Positions 52,625 through 60,883 of a stretch of DNA of 64,000 bases are shown piece by piece (the first letter of the stretch is position 1; the number at the start of each line of letters is the position of its first letter). Source of the stretch: Nocardioides pocheonensis (GTDB lineage Bacteria > Actinomycetota > Actinomycetes > Propionibacteriales > Nocardioidaceae). The position numbers and the translations under genes are program-made. The DNA lies in contig NZ_RJSF01000044.1 in the NCBI RefSeq assembly GCF_003725535.1, forward strand, positions 47,813 through 111,812. Direction: 5' to 3'. The notes below the pieces were generated by a model. The model had not been told where the DNA came from and did not search any database. It was given only the letters and a program-made list of their open reading frames with translations.

Positions 52625-52690
52625 ACGGGCACAACCCGCCTCCCGGCGCCGCCGCCCGGCGTGAGCTGGGCTTGTGCCCGTTCTCCTGCC
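52625..52690. repeat. 66-bp repeat with hairpin potential, copy 1
   Basis: The element starts ACGGGCACAACCC and ends near TTGTGCCCGT, so its 13-bp ends pair. A GC-rich centre lies between. It matches 53604-53668 in all but one base and one indel, in the same orientation. Confidence 0.85.
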
Positions 52691-52743
52691 CGGTTGTGGA
52701 GGGCCGGATGCGAACGGAACCCCACCCGGCCAGCATCGGAGCC

Positions 52744-53643
52744 ATGCACCCGGTCGATGCCCTCCACCGCCTCGGCGGCGTCGCCACGTACGGCGCGCTG
52801 GCAGCGCTCACCGGGCGGCGAGGGCTCGAGGCGGGCATGCAGGCCGGCGACGTGGTCAAGGACGCGCGCGGACGCTACGCCCTACCCGCGGCCGACCAGG
52901 CGAAGCGTGCCGCCCACGCACTGAGCGGCGTCGTGTCCCACCTCAGCGCAGCGCTGCACTGGGGCTGGGAGGTGAAGACGATCCCCACCCGGCCGCACGT
53001 CACGATCCCGCGCAACCGCAACCTCCGGGCAGCCGCGCGAGAGGTCGCCCACCCCCACTGGGCCCGGCTGGATGCCCACGAGGTGATCGACGGAGTGACC
53101 ACCCGGGACCGGACCTTGGTCGACTGCCTGCGCACCCTGCCCTTCGACGAGGCCCTGGCCGTGGCCGACTCGGCGATGCGCCATGGCGACGCGACGGCTG
53201 CCCACCTCGGACTGCTGGCGGCGGGGCTCGCCGGTCCCGGCGCCGAGCGCGGCCGGAAGGTCGCCCGGTGCGCCGACGGCGCAGCGGCGAACCCCTTCGA
53301 GTCCGTACTGCGGGCGATCTCCCTCGACGTTCCCGGTCTGGCCTTCCGGCCACAGCTGCGAATCACGGCACCCGGGTTCTTCGCCCGCCCTGATCTGGTG
53401 GACCCCGATCTGCGGGCTGTCGCCGAGGCCGATTCGAACACCTGGCACAACGGCAGCCGGGCCCAGCTGCGCCGCGACTGCCGGCGATACACCGGTCTCG
53501 TGGTCCGCGGGTGGTGGGTGACGCGTTTCGCGTGGGAGGACGTGATGTTCGAGCCCGACTACGTCGGCAGAGAGCTGGGATTGCTCGTCACCCGTGCGCG
53601 AGAACGGGCGCAACCCGCCTCCCGGCGCCGCCGCCCGGCGTGA
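52744..53643 (+). CDS. DUF559/Vsr-like endonuclease-fold protein with winged-helix head
   Basis: This 299-residue protein starts with an AbiEi-like winged-helix part (VDALHRLGGVATYGALAALTGRRGLEAGMQAGDVVKDARGRYALP) and ends with a Vsr/DUF559 nuclease-like domain: PDLVDPDLRAVAEADSNTWHNGSRAQLRRDCRRYTGLVVRGWWVTRFAWEDVMFEPDYV. The usual catalytic D...ExD/K positions are D (PDLVDP) and E-A-D. Such proteins are common solitary genes in Nocardioides-like genomes; they resemble the antitoxin half of AbiE-type systems but no toxin is next to it. The last dozen codons and the stop are made by copy 2 of the 66-bp repeat. Confidence 0.75.
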   Translation: MHPVDALHRLGGVATYGALAALTGRRGLEAGMQAGDVVKDARGRYALPAADQAKRAAHALSGVVSHLSAALHWGWEVKTIPTRPHVTIPRNRNLRAAAREVAHPHWARLDAHEVIDGVTTRDRTLVDCLRTLPFDEALAVADSAMRHGDATAAHLGLLAAGLAGPGAERGRKVARCADGAAANPFESVLRAISLDVPGLAFRPQLRITAPGFFARPDLVDPDLRAVAEADSNTWHNGSRAQLRRDCRRYTGLVVRGWWVTRFAWEDVMFEPDYVGRELGLLVTRARERAQPASRRRRPA

Positions 53644-53668
53644 GCTGGGTTGTGCCCGTTCTCCTGCC
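53604..53668. repeat. 66-bp repeat with hairpin potential, copy 2
   Basis: Same orientation as copy 1, 979 bp away. It overlaps the 3' end of the DUF559-like gene and supplies its stop (TGA at 53641-53643). Confidence 0.85.
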
Positions 53669-53675
53669 GGCCCCC

Positions 53676-55328
53676 TCAGCCGATCGCGGCCGCAGCCGCC
53701 CGACCGGCCACGCGTCCCGAGAAGAGGCAGCCGCCGAGGAAGGTGCCTTCGAGCGCGTTGTAACCGTGCACGCCGCCCCCGCCGAAGCCGGCGACCTCGC
53801 CCGCGGCGTACACGCCCGGCAGCGGCTCGCCGTCCGGCTGCAGCACGCGGGCGTCGAGGTCGGTGTGCAGCCCGCCGAGGGTCTTGCGGGTGAGGATGTT
53901 CAGCCGCACCGCGATCAGCGGGCCGTTCTTCTGGTCCAGGAACTTGTGCGGCGACGCGGTCCGGATCAGCTTGTCGCCGCGGTAGTTGCGGTGGCCGCGG
54001 ATGAACGTGATCTGCGCATCCTTCGAGAAGCTGTTGTCGAGCTGGCGGTCGCGCTCGGTGATCACCGTGCGCAGCGAGTCGGCGTCGATCAGGGACGAGC
54101 CGGCAACCCGGTTCATGCCCTGGGCCAGCTCCTCGACCGAGTCGGCGACCACGAAGTCCTCGCCGTGCTGCTTGAACGCCTCGACGGGTCCGGGCGCACC
54201 GGGTCGCACCCGGGAGAGCAGCAGCTTGATGTCCTTGCCGGTGAGGTCGGGGTTCTGCTCGGAGCCGGAGAGGGCGAACTCCTTCTCGATCACCTTCTGG
54301 GTCAGCACGAACCACGAGTAGTCGTAGCCGGTGCGCAGGATCGCCCCGAGGGTGCCGAGGGTGTCGAAGCCCGGGAGGTACGGCGCGGGGAACCGCTCGC
54401 CGGTGGCCGAGAGCCACAGCGACGAGGGTCCGGGCAGGATCCGGATGCCATGGTTGTCCCAGATCGGGTCCCAGTTGCGCAGCCCCTCGGTGTAGTGCCA
54501 CATCCGGTCGGGGTTGATGATCTCGCCGCCGGCGGCCTCGGTGATGAACTGCATCCGGCCGTCCACGTGCGCGGGCACGCCGGCCACCATGAACTTCGGG
54601 GGCCGGCCGAGCCGCTCGACCGGCCACTGCTTGCGGACCTGGTCGTGGTTGCCGCCGATCCCGCCGGAGGTGACGATCACGGCCTGGGCGGCGTACTCGA
54701 AGTCGGCGACCTCGTCTCGGTTCGACGCCTTCCCGCGCTCCATGTCGTCGGGCGCCAGCACCGCGCCTCGTACGCCGGTCACGACCCCCGCCGTCTTCAC
54801 GAGGTCGTCGACACGGTGCCGGAAGCCGAAGGTGACCAGCCCGCGGGCGGCCGCCTCACGCACTCGGCGCTCGAACGGCGCCACGACTCCCGGGCCGGTG
54901 CCCCAGGTGAGGTGGAACCGCGGCACGGAGTTCCCGTGCCCGCCCGCGCGGCCGTCGCCGCGCTCGGCCCAGCCCACCACGGGGAACAGCCGGAGGCCCT
55001 GGTCGTGCAGCCACTGCCGCTTCTCGCCCGCGGCGAACCCGACGTACGCCTCGGCCCACTTGCGCGGCCAGTGGTCGCAGTCGCGGTCGAACTGGGCGCT
55101 GCCCATCCAGTCCTGCAGCGCGAGGTCGTAGGAGTCCTTGATGCCCATCCGCCGCTGCTCCGGGGAGTCGACCAGGAACAGACCTCCGAGCGACCAGAAC
55201 GCCTGACCGCCGAGGCTCTGCTCGGGCTCCTGGTCCAGCAGCAGCACGTGCTTGCCCGCGTCGGCAAGCTCCGCGGTGGCCACGAGCCCGGCCAGGCCGG
55301 CTCCCACGACGATGACGTCAGCATCCAT
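53676..55328 (-). CDS. FAD-dependent dehydrogenase (KstD/fumarate-reductase-like)
   Basis: This 550-residue flavoprotein has the FAD motif VIVVGAGLAGLVATAELADAGKHVLLLDQE (GxGxxG at 8-13), SLGGQAFWSLGGLFLVDSPEQRRMGIKDS, AQAVIVTSGGIGGNHDQVRKQWP and the C-terminal GVYAAGEVAGFGGGGVHGYNALEGTFLGGCLFSGRVAG. It belongs to the group named FAD-binding dehydrogenases near 3-ketosteroid delta-1-dehydrogenase; the substrate is unproven. It is divergent from a TetR/QsdR regulator with a palindrome in the 80-bp gap, suggesting induction by a hydrophobic ligand such as a steroid or lactone. Confidence 0.9.
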   Translation of the reverse strand: MDADVIVVGAGLAGLVATAELADAGKHVLLLDQEPEQSLGGQAFWSLGGLFLVDSPEQRRMGIKDSYDLALQDWMGSAQFDRDCDHWPRKWAEAYVGFAAGEKRQWLHDQGLRLFPVVGWAERGDGRAGGHGNSVPRFHLTWGTGPGVVAPFERRVREAAARGLVTFGFRHRVDDLVKTAGVVTGVRGAVLAPDDMERGKASNRDEVADFEYAAQAVIVTSGGIGGNHDQVRKQWPVERLGRPPKFMVAGVPAHVDGRMQFITEAAGGEIINPDRMWHYTEGLRNWDPIWDNHGIRILPGPSSLWLSATGERFPAPYLPGFDTLGTLGAILRTGYDYSWFVLTQKVIEKEFALSGSEQNPDLTGKDIKLLLSRVRPGAPGPVEAFKQHGEDFVVADSVEELAQGMNRVAGSSLIDADSLRTVITERDRQLDNSFSKDAQITFIRGHRNYRGDKLIRTASPHKFLDQKNGPLIAVRLNILTRKTLGGLHTDLDARVLQPDGEPLPGVYAAGEVAGFGGGGVHGYNALEGTFLGGCLFSGRVAGRAAAAAIG

Positions 55329-55351
55329 GGGTCGAGAGTGACATATTCTTA

Positions 55352-55373
55352 ATGTGTCCTACAAGTGACACAT
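55352..55373. promoter_or_regulatory. Palindrome between the flavoprotein and QsdR-type genes
   Basis: ATGTGTC and GACACAT, perfect 7-bp arms 8 nt apart, with extra TGTC/GACA half-sites on both sides (55339 and 55382). It is a likely operator for the TetR/QsdR protein. Confidence 0.6.
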
Positions 55374-55396
55374 CCTGTGGGTGTCCTCACAAGGGC

Positions 55397-55402
55397 TAGA
55401 GT
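55397..55402 (+). promoter_or_regulatory. -10-like TAGAGT, leaderless start
   Basis: TAGAGT is followed by GGCCGC and the ATG at 55409. Confidence 0.45.
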
Positions 55403-55408
55403 GGCCGC

Positions 55409-55960
55409 ATGGCCCGCCGACCCACGCCCGCGGACGCGTACGACGCCGCGACGCGCACCTACCTCGCGGGCCGCCGCCTCGACATGCGTGAGCTCGCCGC
55501 CGAGATCGAGGTGTCCCGCAACACCCTCTACCGGTGGACCGGCGGCCGGGAGCAGCTCCTCCAGGACGTGATCTGGTCGCTCAGCGACGCGACGATCGAC
55601 CGGATCTGGGCGGAGACCAGCCGCCGCCGCGGCACCAGTCGCCTCGTCGAGGCGCTGCGCCGCTACCTCGTGACGATCGTCGAGTCCCGCGCGCTGCAGG
55701 AGTTCCTGCGCAACGAGACCTACGTGGCCCTGCGCCTGCTCACCTCGCACGGCTCCTTCCAGGACCGCCTCGTCGCGAAGGTGCGGCAGCTCGTCGACGA
55801 GGAGGCGGCGCGGGGCGCTTTCACGCCGCGCGCGGACACCGAGCTGCTGGCCTACGCGGCGGTGCGGACGATGGAGGGCTTCGTCTACAACGACACCGTG
55901 GTGCGCAGCGAGCCCGAGGTGGACCAGGCGGTGAAGGTCATCCGGCTGCTGCTGGAGTGA
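55409..55960 (+). CDS. TetR/QsdR-family transcriptional regulator
   Basis: This 183-residue regulator starts with PTPADAYDAATRTYLAGRRLDMRELAAEIEVSRNTLYRWTGGREQLLQDVIW, the HTH arrangement of QsdR proteins, which lack the usual first helix residues of TetR. The C-terminal domain includes SRALQEFLRNETYVALRLLTSHGSFQDRLVAKV. QsdR of Rhodococcus controls a lactone-degrading pathway; here the target is probably the divergent FAD dehydrogenase. The start is leaderless-like. Confidence 0.9.
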   Translation: MARRPTPADAYDAATRTYLAGRRLDMRELAAEIEVSRNTLYRWTGGREQLLQDVIWSLSDATIDRIWAETSRRRGTSRLVEALRRYLVTIVESRALQEFLRNETYVALRLLTSHGSFQDRLVAKVRQLVDEEAARGAFTPRADTELLAYAAVRTMEGFVYNDTVVRSEPEVDQAVKVIRLLLE

Positions 55961-55982
55961 CCCGCCCCGACCGGCACTCTCC

Positions 55983-55988
55983 TAGGGT
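55983..55988 (+). promoter_or_regulatory. -10-like TAGGGT, leaderless start
   Basis: TAGGGT is followed by seven bases and the ATG at 55996. Confidence 0.45.
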
Positions 55989-55995
55989 GGGCACC

Positions 55996-56487
55996 ATGTC
56001 GCAGTCGGTCACCTTGCGCGAGCCAGCCGGCCGCGTCTCGCCCCGGGCGCCCGTCGTCTGGGCGGTCGCCGCCCTCGTGCGCGGGATCGTGCTCGCCGCC
56101 GGGCTCGTCGTCGCCAGCGTCGTGCTCGAGCTGTTCTCGATGCCCTGGTGGGGCTGGGTCGTGTACGCCGTGGTGGCTCTCGGCTACGCCGCCCTGATGC
56201 CGGCGTACCGCTACCGCGTCCACCGGTGGGAGAGCACCGACACCGCGGTCTACACCCAGCGCGGATGGCTCAGTCGCGAGCGCCGGATCGCGCCGATGTC
56301 GCGGGTGCAGACGGTCGACCTCGAGCAGGGCGTGGTGAGCCGGCTGCTCGGCCTGGCCCACGTCACCGTCACGACCGCCTCCGCCGCCGGGCCGCTGCGG
56401 ATCGACGGCCTCGACCGCGACGTCGCCGAGCGGCTGGTCGACGAGCTGACCCGGCGTACGGAAGCGGAGCCGGGAGACGCCACGTGA
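55996..56487 (+). CDS. PH-domain (YdbS-like) membrane protein
   Basis: This 163-residue protein has two membrane helices (VVWAVAALVRGIVLAAGLVVASVVLEL and WWGWVVYAVVALGYAALMP) and one bacterial PH-like domain: WESTDTAVYTQRGWLSRERRIAPMSRVQTVDLEQGVVSRLLGLAHVTVTTASAAGPLRIDGLD. This is the YdbS pattern. It overlaps the following YdbT-like gene by 4 nt (GTGA). In Bacillus, YdbS/YdbT protect against antimicrobials such as amylocyclicin; the role here is inferred from that. Confidence 0.88.
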   Translation: MSQSVTLREPAGRVSPRAPVVWAVAALVRGIVLAAGLVVASVVLELFSMPWWGWVVYAVVALGYAALMPAYRYRVHRWESTDTAVYTQRGWLSRERRIAPMSRVQTVDLEQGVVSRLLGLAHVTVTTASAAGPLRIDGLDRDVAERLVDELTRRTEAEPGDAT

Positions 56488-58004
56488 CCGAGCGCACCGA
56501 CCAGCTGACCGAGCTCGCTCGCGACGCGGACTGGCGCCACCTCGACCTGCGGATGCTGCTCGTGCACCCGGTCAACGAGCTGGTCCGCTTCCTGCCGCTG
56601 GTGATCGGCGTCTTCTTTCTCGGCCGGAGCAGCGAGGGCGACCCGTGGCACTACCTCGGCGTCGCGGTGCCGGTGCTGCTGGGGCTCTGGCGCTTCGCGA
56701 GCACGCGGTTCCGGATCACCGGCAGCCAGATCGAGCTGCGGCGCGGCCTGCTGAGCCGGAGCGTGCTCACCGCTCCGCTCGACCGGGTGCGCACCGTCGA
56801 GCTGACCGCCTCCCCGATCCACCGGCTCCTCGGGCTGGCCAAGGTCGAGATCGGCACCGGCAGCGGGGCGCGCAACGGCGACAACCGCCTGGTGCTCGAC
56901 TCCCTCGGCACCGCGGAGGGGCGCCGGTTGCGCGCCGACCTGCTGCACCGGGCACCCGCGGTGCCCGACGCGGTCGCGGGCAACGCGGCCCGCGTACCGG
57001 ACGGGCCCGCACCGGCCGAGACCGTGATCATGCGGCTCGACCCGTCCTGGGTGCGGTTCGCGCCGCTGACCACCTCGGGCCTGGTGATCGCGCTCGCGGC
57101 CCTCGGCGGGTCGAGCCAGGTGCTCGGCAACGTGATCGACCGGGCGGCGAACGCCTCGTCCGTCGGGGGTCGGGTGCGGGCCCTGCCGCTGCTGGTCACG
57201 ATCCCGGCCGGCGTGGTGACCTTCCTGCTGGTGATCTCCACCCTGGCGATCGGCGGCTACCTCCTCGCCAACTGGGGCTTCACGCTCTCGCGCGACCCCT
57301 CCGGGCGGTCCTTCCACGTCCGCCGCGGGCTGCTCACCACGCGTGAGACCAGCATCGACGTCGACCGCCTCCGCGGTCTGGAGATCCACGAGCCGCTCGG
57401 GCTCCGCCTGGTCGGCGGCGGACGGCTCACCGCGGTCGTCTCCGGCCTGGGCCGGCGCGCCGAGGGCAGTACCTCGTTGGTGCCTCCAGCGCCGCGCACC
57501 GTCGTGATCGCCGTCGGCGAGCACACCCTCGGGGAGGCCGGACCGCTCTCGGTGCCGCTCGTCCCGCACGGTCCCGCGGCCCGCCGGCGGCGCTACCTCC
57601 GAGCGGTCGTGCCCTCCGGGCTCGTGCCCCTCGTCCTCGGCGTCCTCTGGCTGCTCGCCGGGTGGCCGCTGTGGCCGGCACTCGTGGCCCTGGTGCTGCC
57701 GGTGGCCGGCACGTGGCTGGCCGCCGACCGGTACGCCGGCCTCGGCCACGCCCTCACCGAGCGGTACCTCGTCGTGCGGTCAGGCTCGTTCCAGGGCCGT
57801 CGCGACGCGCTGCAGCGCACCGGGATCATCGGCTGGAACATCCGGCAGACGTTCTTCCAGCGCCGCGCCGGCCTGGTCACGCTCTGCGCGACCACCGCCG
57901 CGGGCAAGCAGGTCTACCACGTCCTCGACGCGCCCGAGGGCATGGCGATCGCCCTCGCCGACGCCGCCGTACCGGGGCTGGTGGACCAGTTCCTGGCTGG
58001 TTGA
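56484..58004 (+). CDS. PH-domain (YdbT-like) membrane protein
   Basis: This 506-residue protein has three bPH_2 domains separated by membrane helix pairs. They are centred at FRITGSQIELRRGLLSRSVLTAPLDRVRTVELTASPIHRLLGLAKVEIGTG, at HVRRGLLTTRETSIDVDRLRGLEIHEPLGLRLVGGGRLTAVVSGLG and at YLVVRSGSFQGRRDALQRTGIIGWNIRQTFFQRRAGLVTLCATTAAG. This is the YdbT architecture, and it forms a pair with the upstream YdbS-like gene. The stop codon TGA is the one inside a GGTTGA repeat copy. Confidence 0.9.
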   Translation: MTERTDQLTELARDADWRHLDLRMLLVHPVNELVRFLPLVIGVFFLGRSSEGDPWHYLGVAVPVLLGLWRFASTRFRITGSQIELRRGLLSRSVLTAPLDRVRTVELTASPIHRLLGLAKVEIGTGSGARNGDNRLVLDSLGTAEGRRLRADLLHRAPAVPDAVAGNAARVPDGPAPAETVIMRLDPSWVRFAPLTTSGLVIALAALGGSSQVLGNVIDRAANASSVGGRVRALPLLVTIPAGVVTFLLVISTLAIGGYLLANWGFTLSRDPSGRSFHVRRGLLTTRETSIDVDRLRGLEIHEPLGLRLVGGGRLTAVVSGLGRRAEGSTSLVPPAPRTVVIAVGEHTLGEAGPLSVPLVPHGPAARRRRYLRAVVPSGLVPLVLGVLWLLAGWPLWPALVALVLPVAGTWLAADRYAGLGHALTERYLVVRSGSFQGRRDALQRTGIIGWNIRQTFFQRRAGLVTLCATTAAGKQVYHVLDAPEGMAIALADAAVPGLVDQFLAG

Positions 58005-58213
58005 GGTGCGCGCCTCGAGACCTCGTCCGGGCCTGTGCCGTCGGCTCACCAGGTTTCGAGGCGGTTGCTGCGCAACCGCACCTCAACCACCAGCGCCCTC
58101 GGTCTGAGCCGAGACTGCGTCAAAGTCACCAGGTTTCGAGGCGGTTGGTGCGCCACCGCACCTCAACCAGCTGTCCGGTGGTTGAGGTGCGAGCCTGCGA
58201 GCCTCGAAACCTC
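57999..58213. repeat. Cluster of four GGTTTCGAGGC / GCACCTCAACC elements
   Basis: Copies lie at 57999-58024, 58052-58090, 58132-58169 and 58178-58211; the outer two are in the opposite orientation to the inner two. The inner copies can fold back on themselves (GGTTGAGGTGC against GCACCTCAACC, with GCGGTT...AACCGC inside). They fill the gap between the convergent YdbT-like and SDR genes, and a related element lies at 21449-21485. Confidence 0.8.
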
Positions 58214-58219
58214 CGGAGC

Positions 58220-58978
58220 TCAGATCAGCTTCTTGAGCAGCGGGATCGGGGCGTGACGCATCACGACGGAGAGCGGGGCCCACGGGAGGGCCGGGACGTG
58301 CGCGGAGGCCTTCTCCTTCTCGATCGCGTCGACCATGGCGCGCACGCCCTTCTCCGTGGACGCCATCAGCGGGGTCGACTGCTCGACCTTCTCGTTCATC
58401 TCCGAGCGGATGTAGCCGGGGTAGAGCACGGTGACCTTGATCGGCTTGCCGTGGAGCTCGGTGCGCAGGCCCTCGGCGAGGTGGGCCACACCGGCCTTGG
58501 TGGCGGCGTACGTCGTCAGCGTCTTGGGCATCCCGCGCATCGCCGACATCGAGCTGATCATCACCAGGTGGCCGGCGTTCTGCTCGCGGAAGATCTCCAT
58601 CGCCGCCTCGGCCTGGGCCAGCGCCGCGACGAAGTTCGTCATCGCGGTCTGCCGGTTGGCGTCGTACCGACCGGTGCCCAGGGGCGCGCCCTTGCCCAGG
58701 CCGGCGTTGATGATCACCCGGTCGATCCGGCCGAAGTCGGCCTTGAACGCGCGGAACACCTCGAAGACCTGGCCGTCGTCGGTCACGTCGAGGTCCTTGA
58801 TCTCGACCCGGGCGTGGGGGTGGTCCCGGTGGATCTCCTCGCGCAGCTGCTCCAGCCGCTCGGTACGCCGCGCGCACAGCGCGAGGTCGTGACCCAGGGC
58901 CGCGAACTGCCGCGCCATCTCGGCGCCGAGCCCGCTGCTGGCACCGGTGATCAGGATCGTCTTCCGCTCAGTCGCCAT
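58220..58978 (-). CDS. Short-chain dehydrogenase/reductase
   Basis: This 252-residue classical SDR has TGASSGLGAEMARQF for NAD(P) binding, INAGLG, the catalytic Ser in MISSMSAMRG, and YAATKAG (Tyr and Lys). The early CARRTERLEQL segment with Arg favours NADPH. The final part (LPWAPLSVVMRHAPIPLLKKLI) is hydrophobic and basic. The ATG at 58978 is favoured by alignment with the family. The stop is close to the repeat cluster. Substrate unknown; the group includes retinol- and steroid-dehydrogenase-like enzymes. Confidence 0.9.
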   Translation of the reverse strand: MATERKTILITGASSGLGAEMARQFAALGHDLALCARRTERLEQLREEIHRDHPHARVEIKDLDVTDDGQVFEVFRAFKADFGRIDRVIINAGLGKGAPLGTGRYDANRQTAMTNFVAALAQAEAAMEIFREQNAGHLVMISSMSAMRGMPKTLTTYAATKAGVAHLAEGLRTELHGKPIKVTVLYPGYIRSEMNEKVEQSTPLMASTEKGVRAMVDAIEKEKASAHVPALPWAPLSVVMRHAPIPLLKKLI

Positions 58979-59052
58979 GCAACGGAGTCTTCCACGGCGG
59001 CCCGGCCGATACTCACGCGCGCCGGCCCGCGACGGCATGATCGACTGGACCC

Positions 59053-60237
59053 ATGAGCCGGCTCGTCGATGCACGCAACGCGGTCGGACTGTCGTTCTTC
59101 CTCAACGGCGCCACGTTCGCCACCTGGGTGTCACGGCTGCCGGAGATCCGCCACCGGCTCGACCTCACCAACGGCGAGCTCGGCGTGGTGCTGCTGGCCG
59201 GCTCGATCGGGTCGATCCTGGCCCTGACCTGCGCGGGCGCGATCATCGCCCGCGTGGGCGCGGCCACGGCGGTCCGCGCGGGGGTCGCGGTCGACACGAT
59301 CGGCATGGCCGGCATCGCCGTCGGGGCCGTCCTGCTCGACAGCGCTCCCGCCGTCGCGGTCTCGCTGTTCGTGTGGGGCGTCGGCATGGGCCTGTGGGAC
59401 GTGTCCATGAACGTCGAGGGCGCGGGAGTCGAGCACCGGTTGGAGCGCAACATGATGCCGCGGTTCCACGCGCTGTTCAGTCTCGGCAGCGTGGTGGGCG
59501 CCGGCCTCGGCTCGCTGATGACCCGCATCGAAGTGCCGATGATCGCGGTGCTGCCGGTGGCCGCGGTGCTGATCTTCGTGAGCGTGCAGGCCACCACGGG
59601 GGCCTTCCTGCCGCGCGAGGTCGAGGAGCTCGAGCACGCTCCGCGCGGCATGGTCCTGGCCGCATGGCGCGAGCCGCGCACCCTGCTGATCGGGCTGATG
59701 GTGCTGGCACTGGCGCTGACCGAGGGCTCGGCCAACGACTGGCTGGCGATCGCGCTGGTCGACGGCCACGGCGTCGCGGCCTGGATGGGCGTCGCCGGCT
59801 TCGCGGTCTTCGTGAGCGCGATGACCACCGGCCGGTTCCTCGGCGCCTCGCTGCTCGACCGGTTCGGCCGCACCGCGACCCTCTGGGGCACGATGGGGCT
59901 CGCCGCCGTCGGCGTCCTCCTCGTCGTGTACGGCGCCAACGCAGCGCTGATCGTCACCGGCATCGTGCTGTGGGGAGTCGGGGCGTCCCTCGGGTTCCCG
60001 GTCGGCATGAGCGCGGCCGCCGACGACCCGGTGCGCGCGCCGGCGCGGGTGAGCGTGGTCTCGACGATCGGCTACACGGCGTTCCTCACCGGACCGCCGG
60101 TGCTCGGCTTCATCGGCGACCGGGTCGGCGCCCTGCACGCGCTGCTCCTGATCAGCATCCTGCTCGTCCCGGCCGCGCTGCTGGTGCCGGCCGCCCGCAA
60201 GCCCGAAGGCGCGCGCACGACGGTCAGCGGTAGGTGA
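59053..60237 (+). CDS. MFS transporter
   Basis: This 394-residue transporter has 12 hydrophobic segments. It begins NAVGLSFFLNGATFATWVSRLPEIRHRLDLTNGELGVVLLAGSIGSI and has MGLWDVSMNVEGAGVEHRLERNMMPRFHALFSLGSVVGAG and TGRFLGASLLDRFGRT, typical of the DHA/YbjJ-like MFS group, which includes sugar or drug exporters. No regulator is adjacent. The 3' end overlaps the convergent histidine phosphatase gene by 14 bp. Confidence 0.9.
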   Translation: MSRLVDARNAVGLSFFLNGATFATWVSRLPEIRHRLDLTNGELGVVLLAGSIGSILALTCAGAIIARVGAATAVRAGVAVDTIGMAGIAVGAVLLDSAPAVAVSLFVWGVGMGLWDVSMNVEGAGVEHRLERNMMPRFHALFSLGSVVGAGLGSLMTRIEVPMIAVLPVAAVLIFVSVQATTGAFLPREVEELEHAPRGMVLAAWREPRTLLIGLMVLALALTEGSANDWLAIALVDGHGVAAWMGVAGFAVFVSAMTTGRFLGASLLDRFGRTATLWGTMGLAAVGVLLVVYGANAALIVTGIVLWGVGASLGFPVGMSAAADDPVRAPARVSVVSTIGYTAFLTGPPVLGFIGDRVGALHALLLISILLVPAALLVPAARKPEGARTTVSGR

Positions 60238-60883
60238 GCAGCTCGGGGTCGCGGCCCTCGAGGTGGGTGTGCTCGTTGAAGGACACGAGGGTCACGCCCC
60301 GCCGACCCGTCACGAGCTTGGTCACCCCGCTGTTCACGCACACCACGTTGAGCCGGCTCCACAGCGCGGCGCCACCGCCGAGCAGGGCTGCGGTCGTCCA
60401 CGAGATCGGACCACCTGAGGTGACCACGAGCGTGGTGCCTCCCGCCCCGCCGACGGTGTTTCGCAGTGCCTCCTCCACGCGGCCGGTGAACGCGGCGAAC
60501 GGCTCGTGGTAGTCCTCGGCGTGCTCGCCGCGGATCCAGCGGTCGGTCGCCTGCTCCATCCAGGCCTGGAACTCCGCGGCGGACGGCTTCTCGCCGGCGA
60601 ACGAGACCGGCACCTGCGCCAGCATCGACACGTGGTCGTACTCGTCCCAGCCGCGGTCGAGCTCGACGTCCACCCCGCCGAAGCCGCCGCCGGCCACGAG
60701 GCCCTCGACGGTCTCGCGGTGCCGCCGCATGCCGCCGCTGACCACCACGTCGGGCCGGATGCCGCGCGCCGACAGGGCGGCGCCGAGGAGGCGCGCCTGC
60801 TCGTGCCCGCGGTCGGAGAGCACGTCGTAGTCCGCGCCGTCCCACGAGGCCTGGCCGTGCCGGACCAGCAGCACCTGCCCCAT
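60224..60883 (-). CDS. Histidine phosphatase (phosphoglycerate mutase-like)
   Basis: This 219-residue enzyme has the RHG motif LVRHGQASWDGADYDVLSDRGHEQARLLG (His8 nucleophile), a VSGGMRRHRETVE segment in the place of the SxxxRxxxTA motif and the second catalytic His replaced by TSGGPISW (normally VxHGG), so catalytic power may be altered. The ATG overlaps the kinase stop (ATGA). It is the last gene of the ACAD-SDR-kinase operon, which suggests that it acts on a phosphorylated acyl intermediate there. Confidence 0.85.
   Translation of the reverse strand: MGQVLLVRHGQASWDGADYDVLSDRGHEQARLLGAALSARGIRPDVVVSGGMRRHRETVEGLVAGGGFGGVDVELDRGWDEYDHVSMLAQVPVSFAGEKPSAAEFQAWMEQATDRWIRGEHAEDYHEPFAAFTGRVEEALRNTVGGAGGTTLVVTSGGPISWTTAALLGGGAALWSRLNVVCVNSGVTKLVTGRRGVTLVSFNEHTHLEGRDPELLTYR

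Noticed and set aside
52744-53643. Complete AbiE-type toxin-antitoxin or Vsr repair system
   Set aside because: No AbiEii-like nucleotidyltransferase toxin or DNA methylase gene lies beside it; only the single DUF559-like gene is seen.
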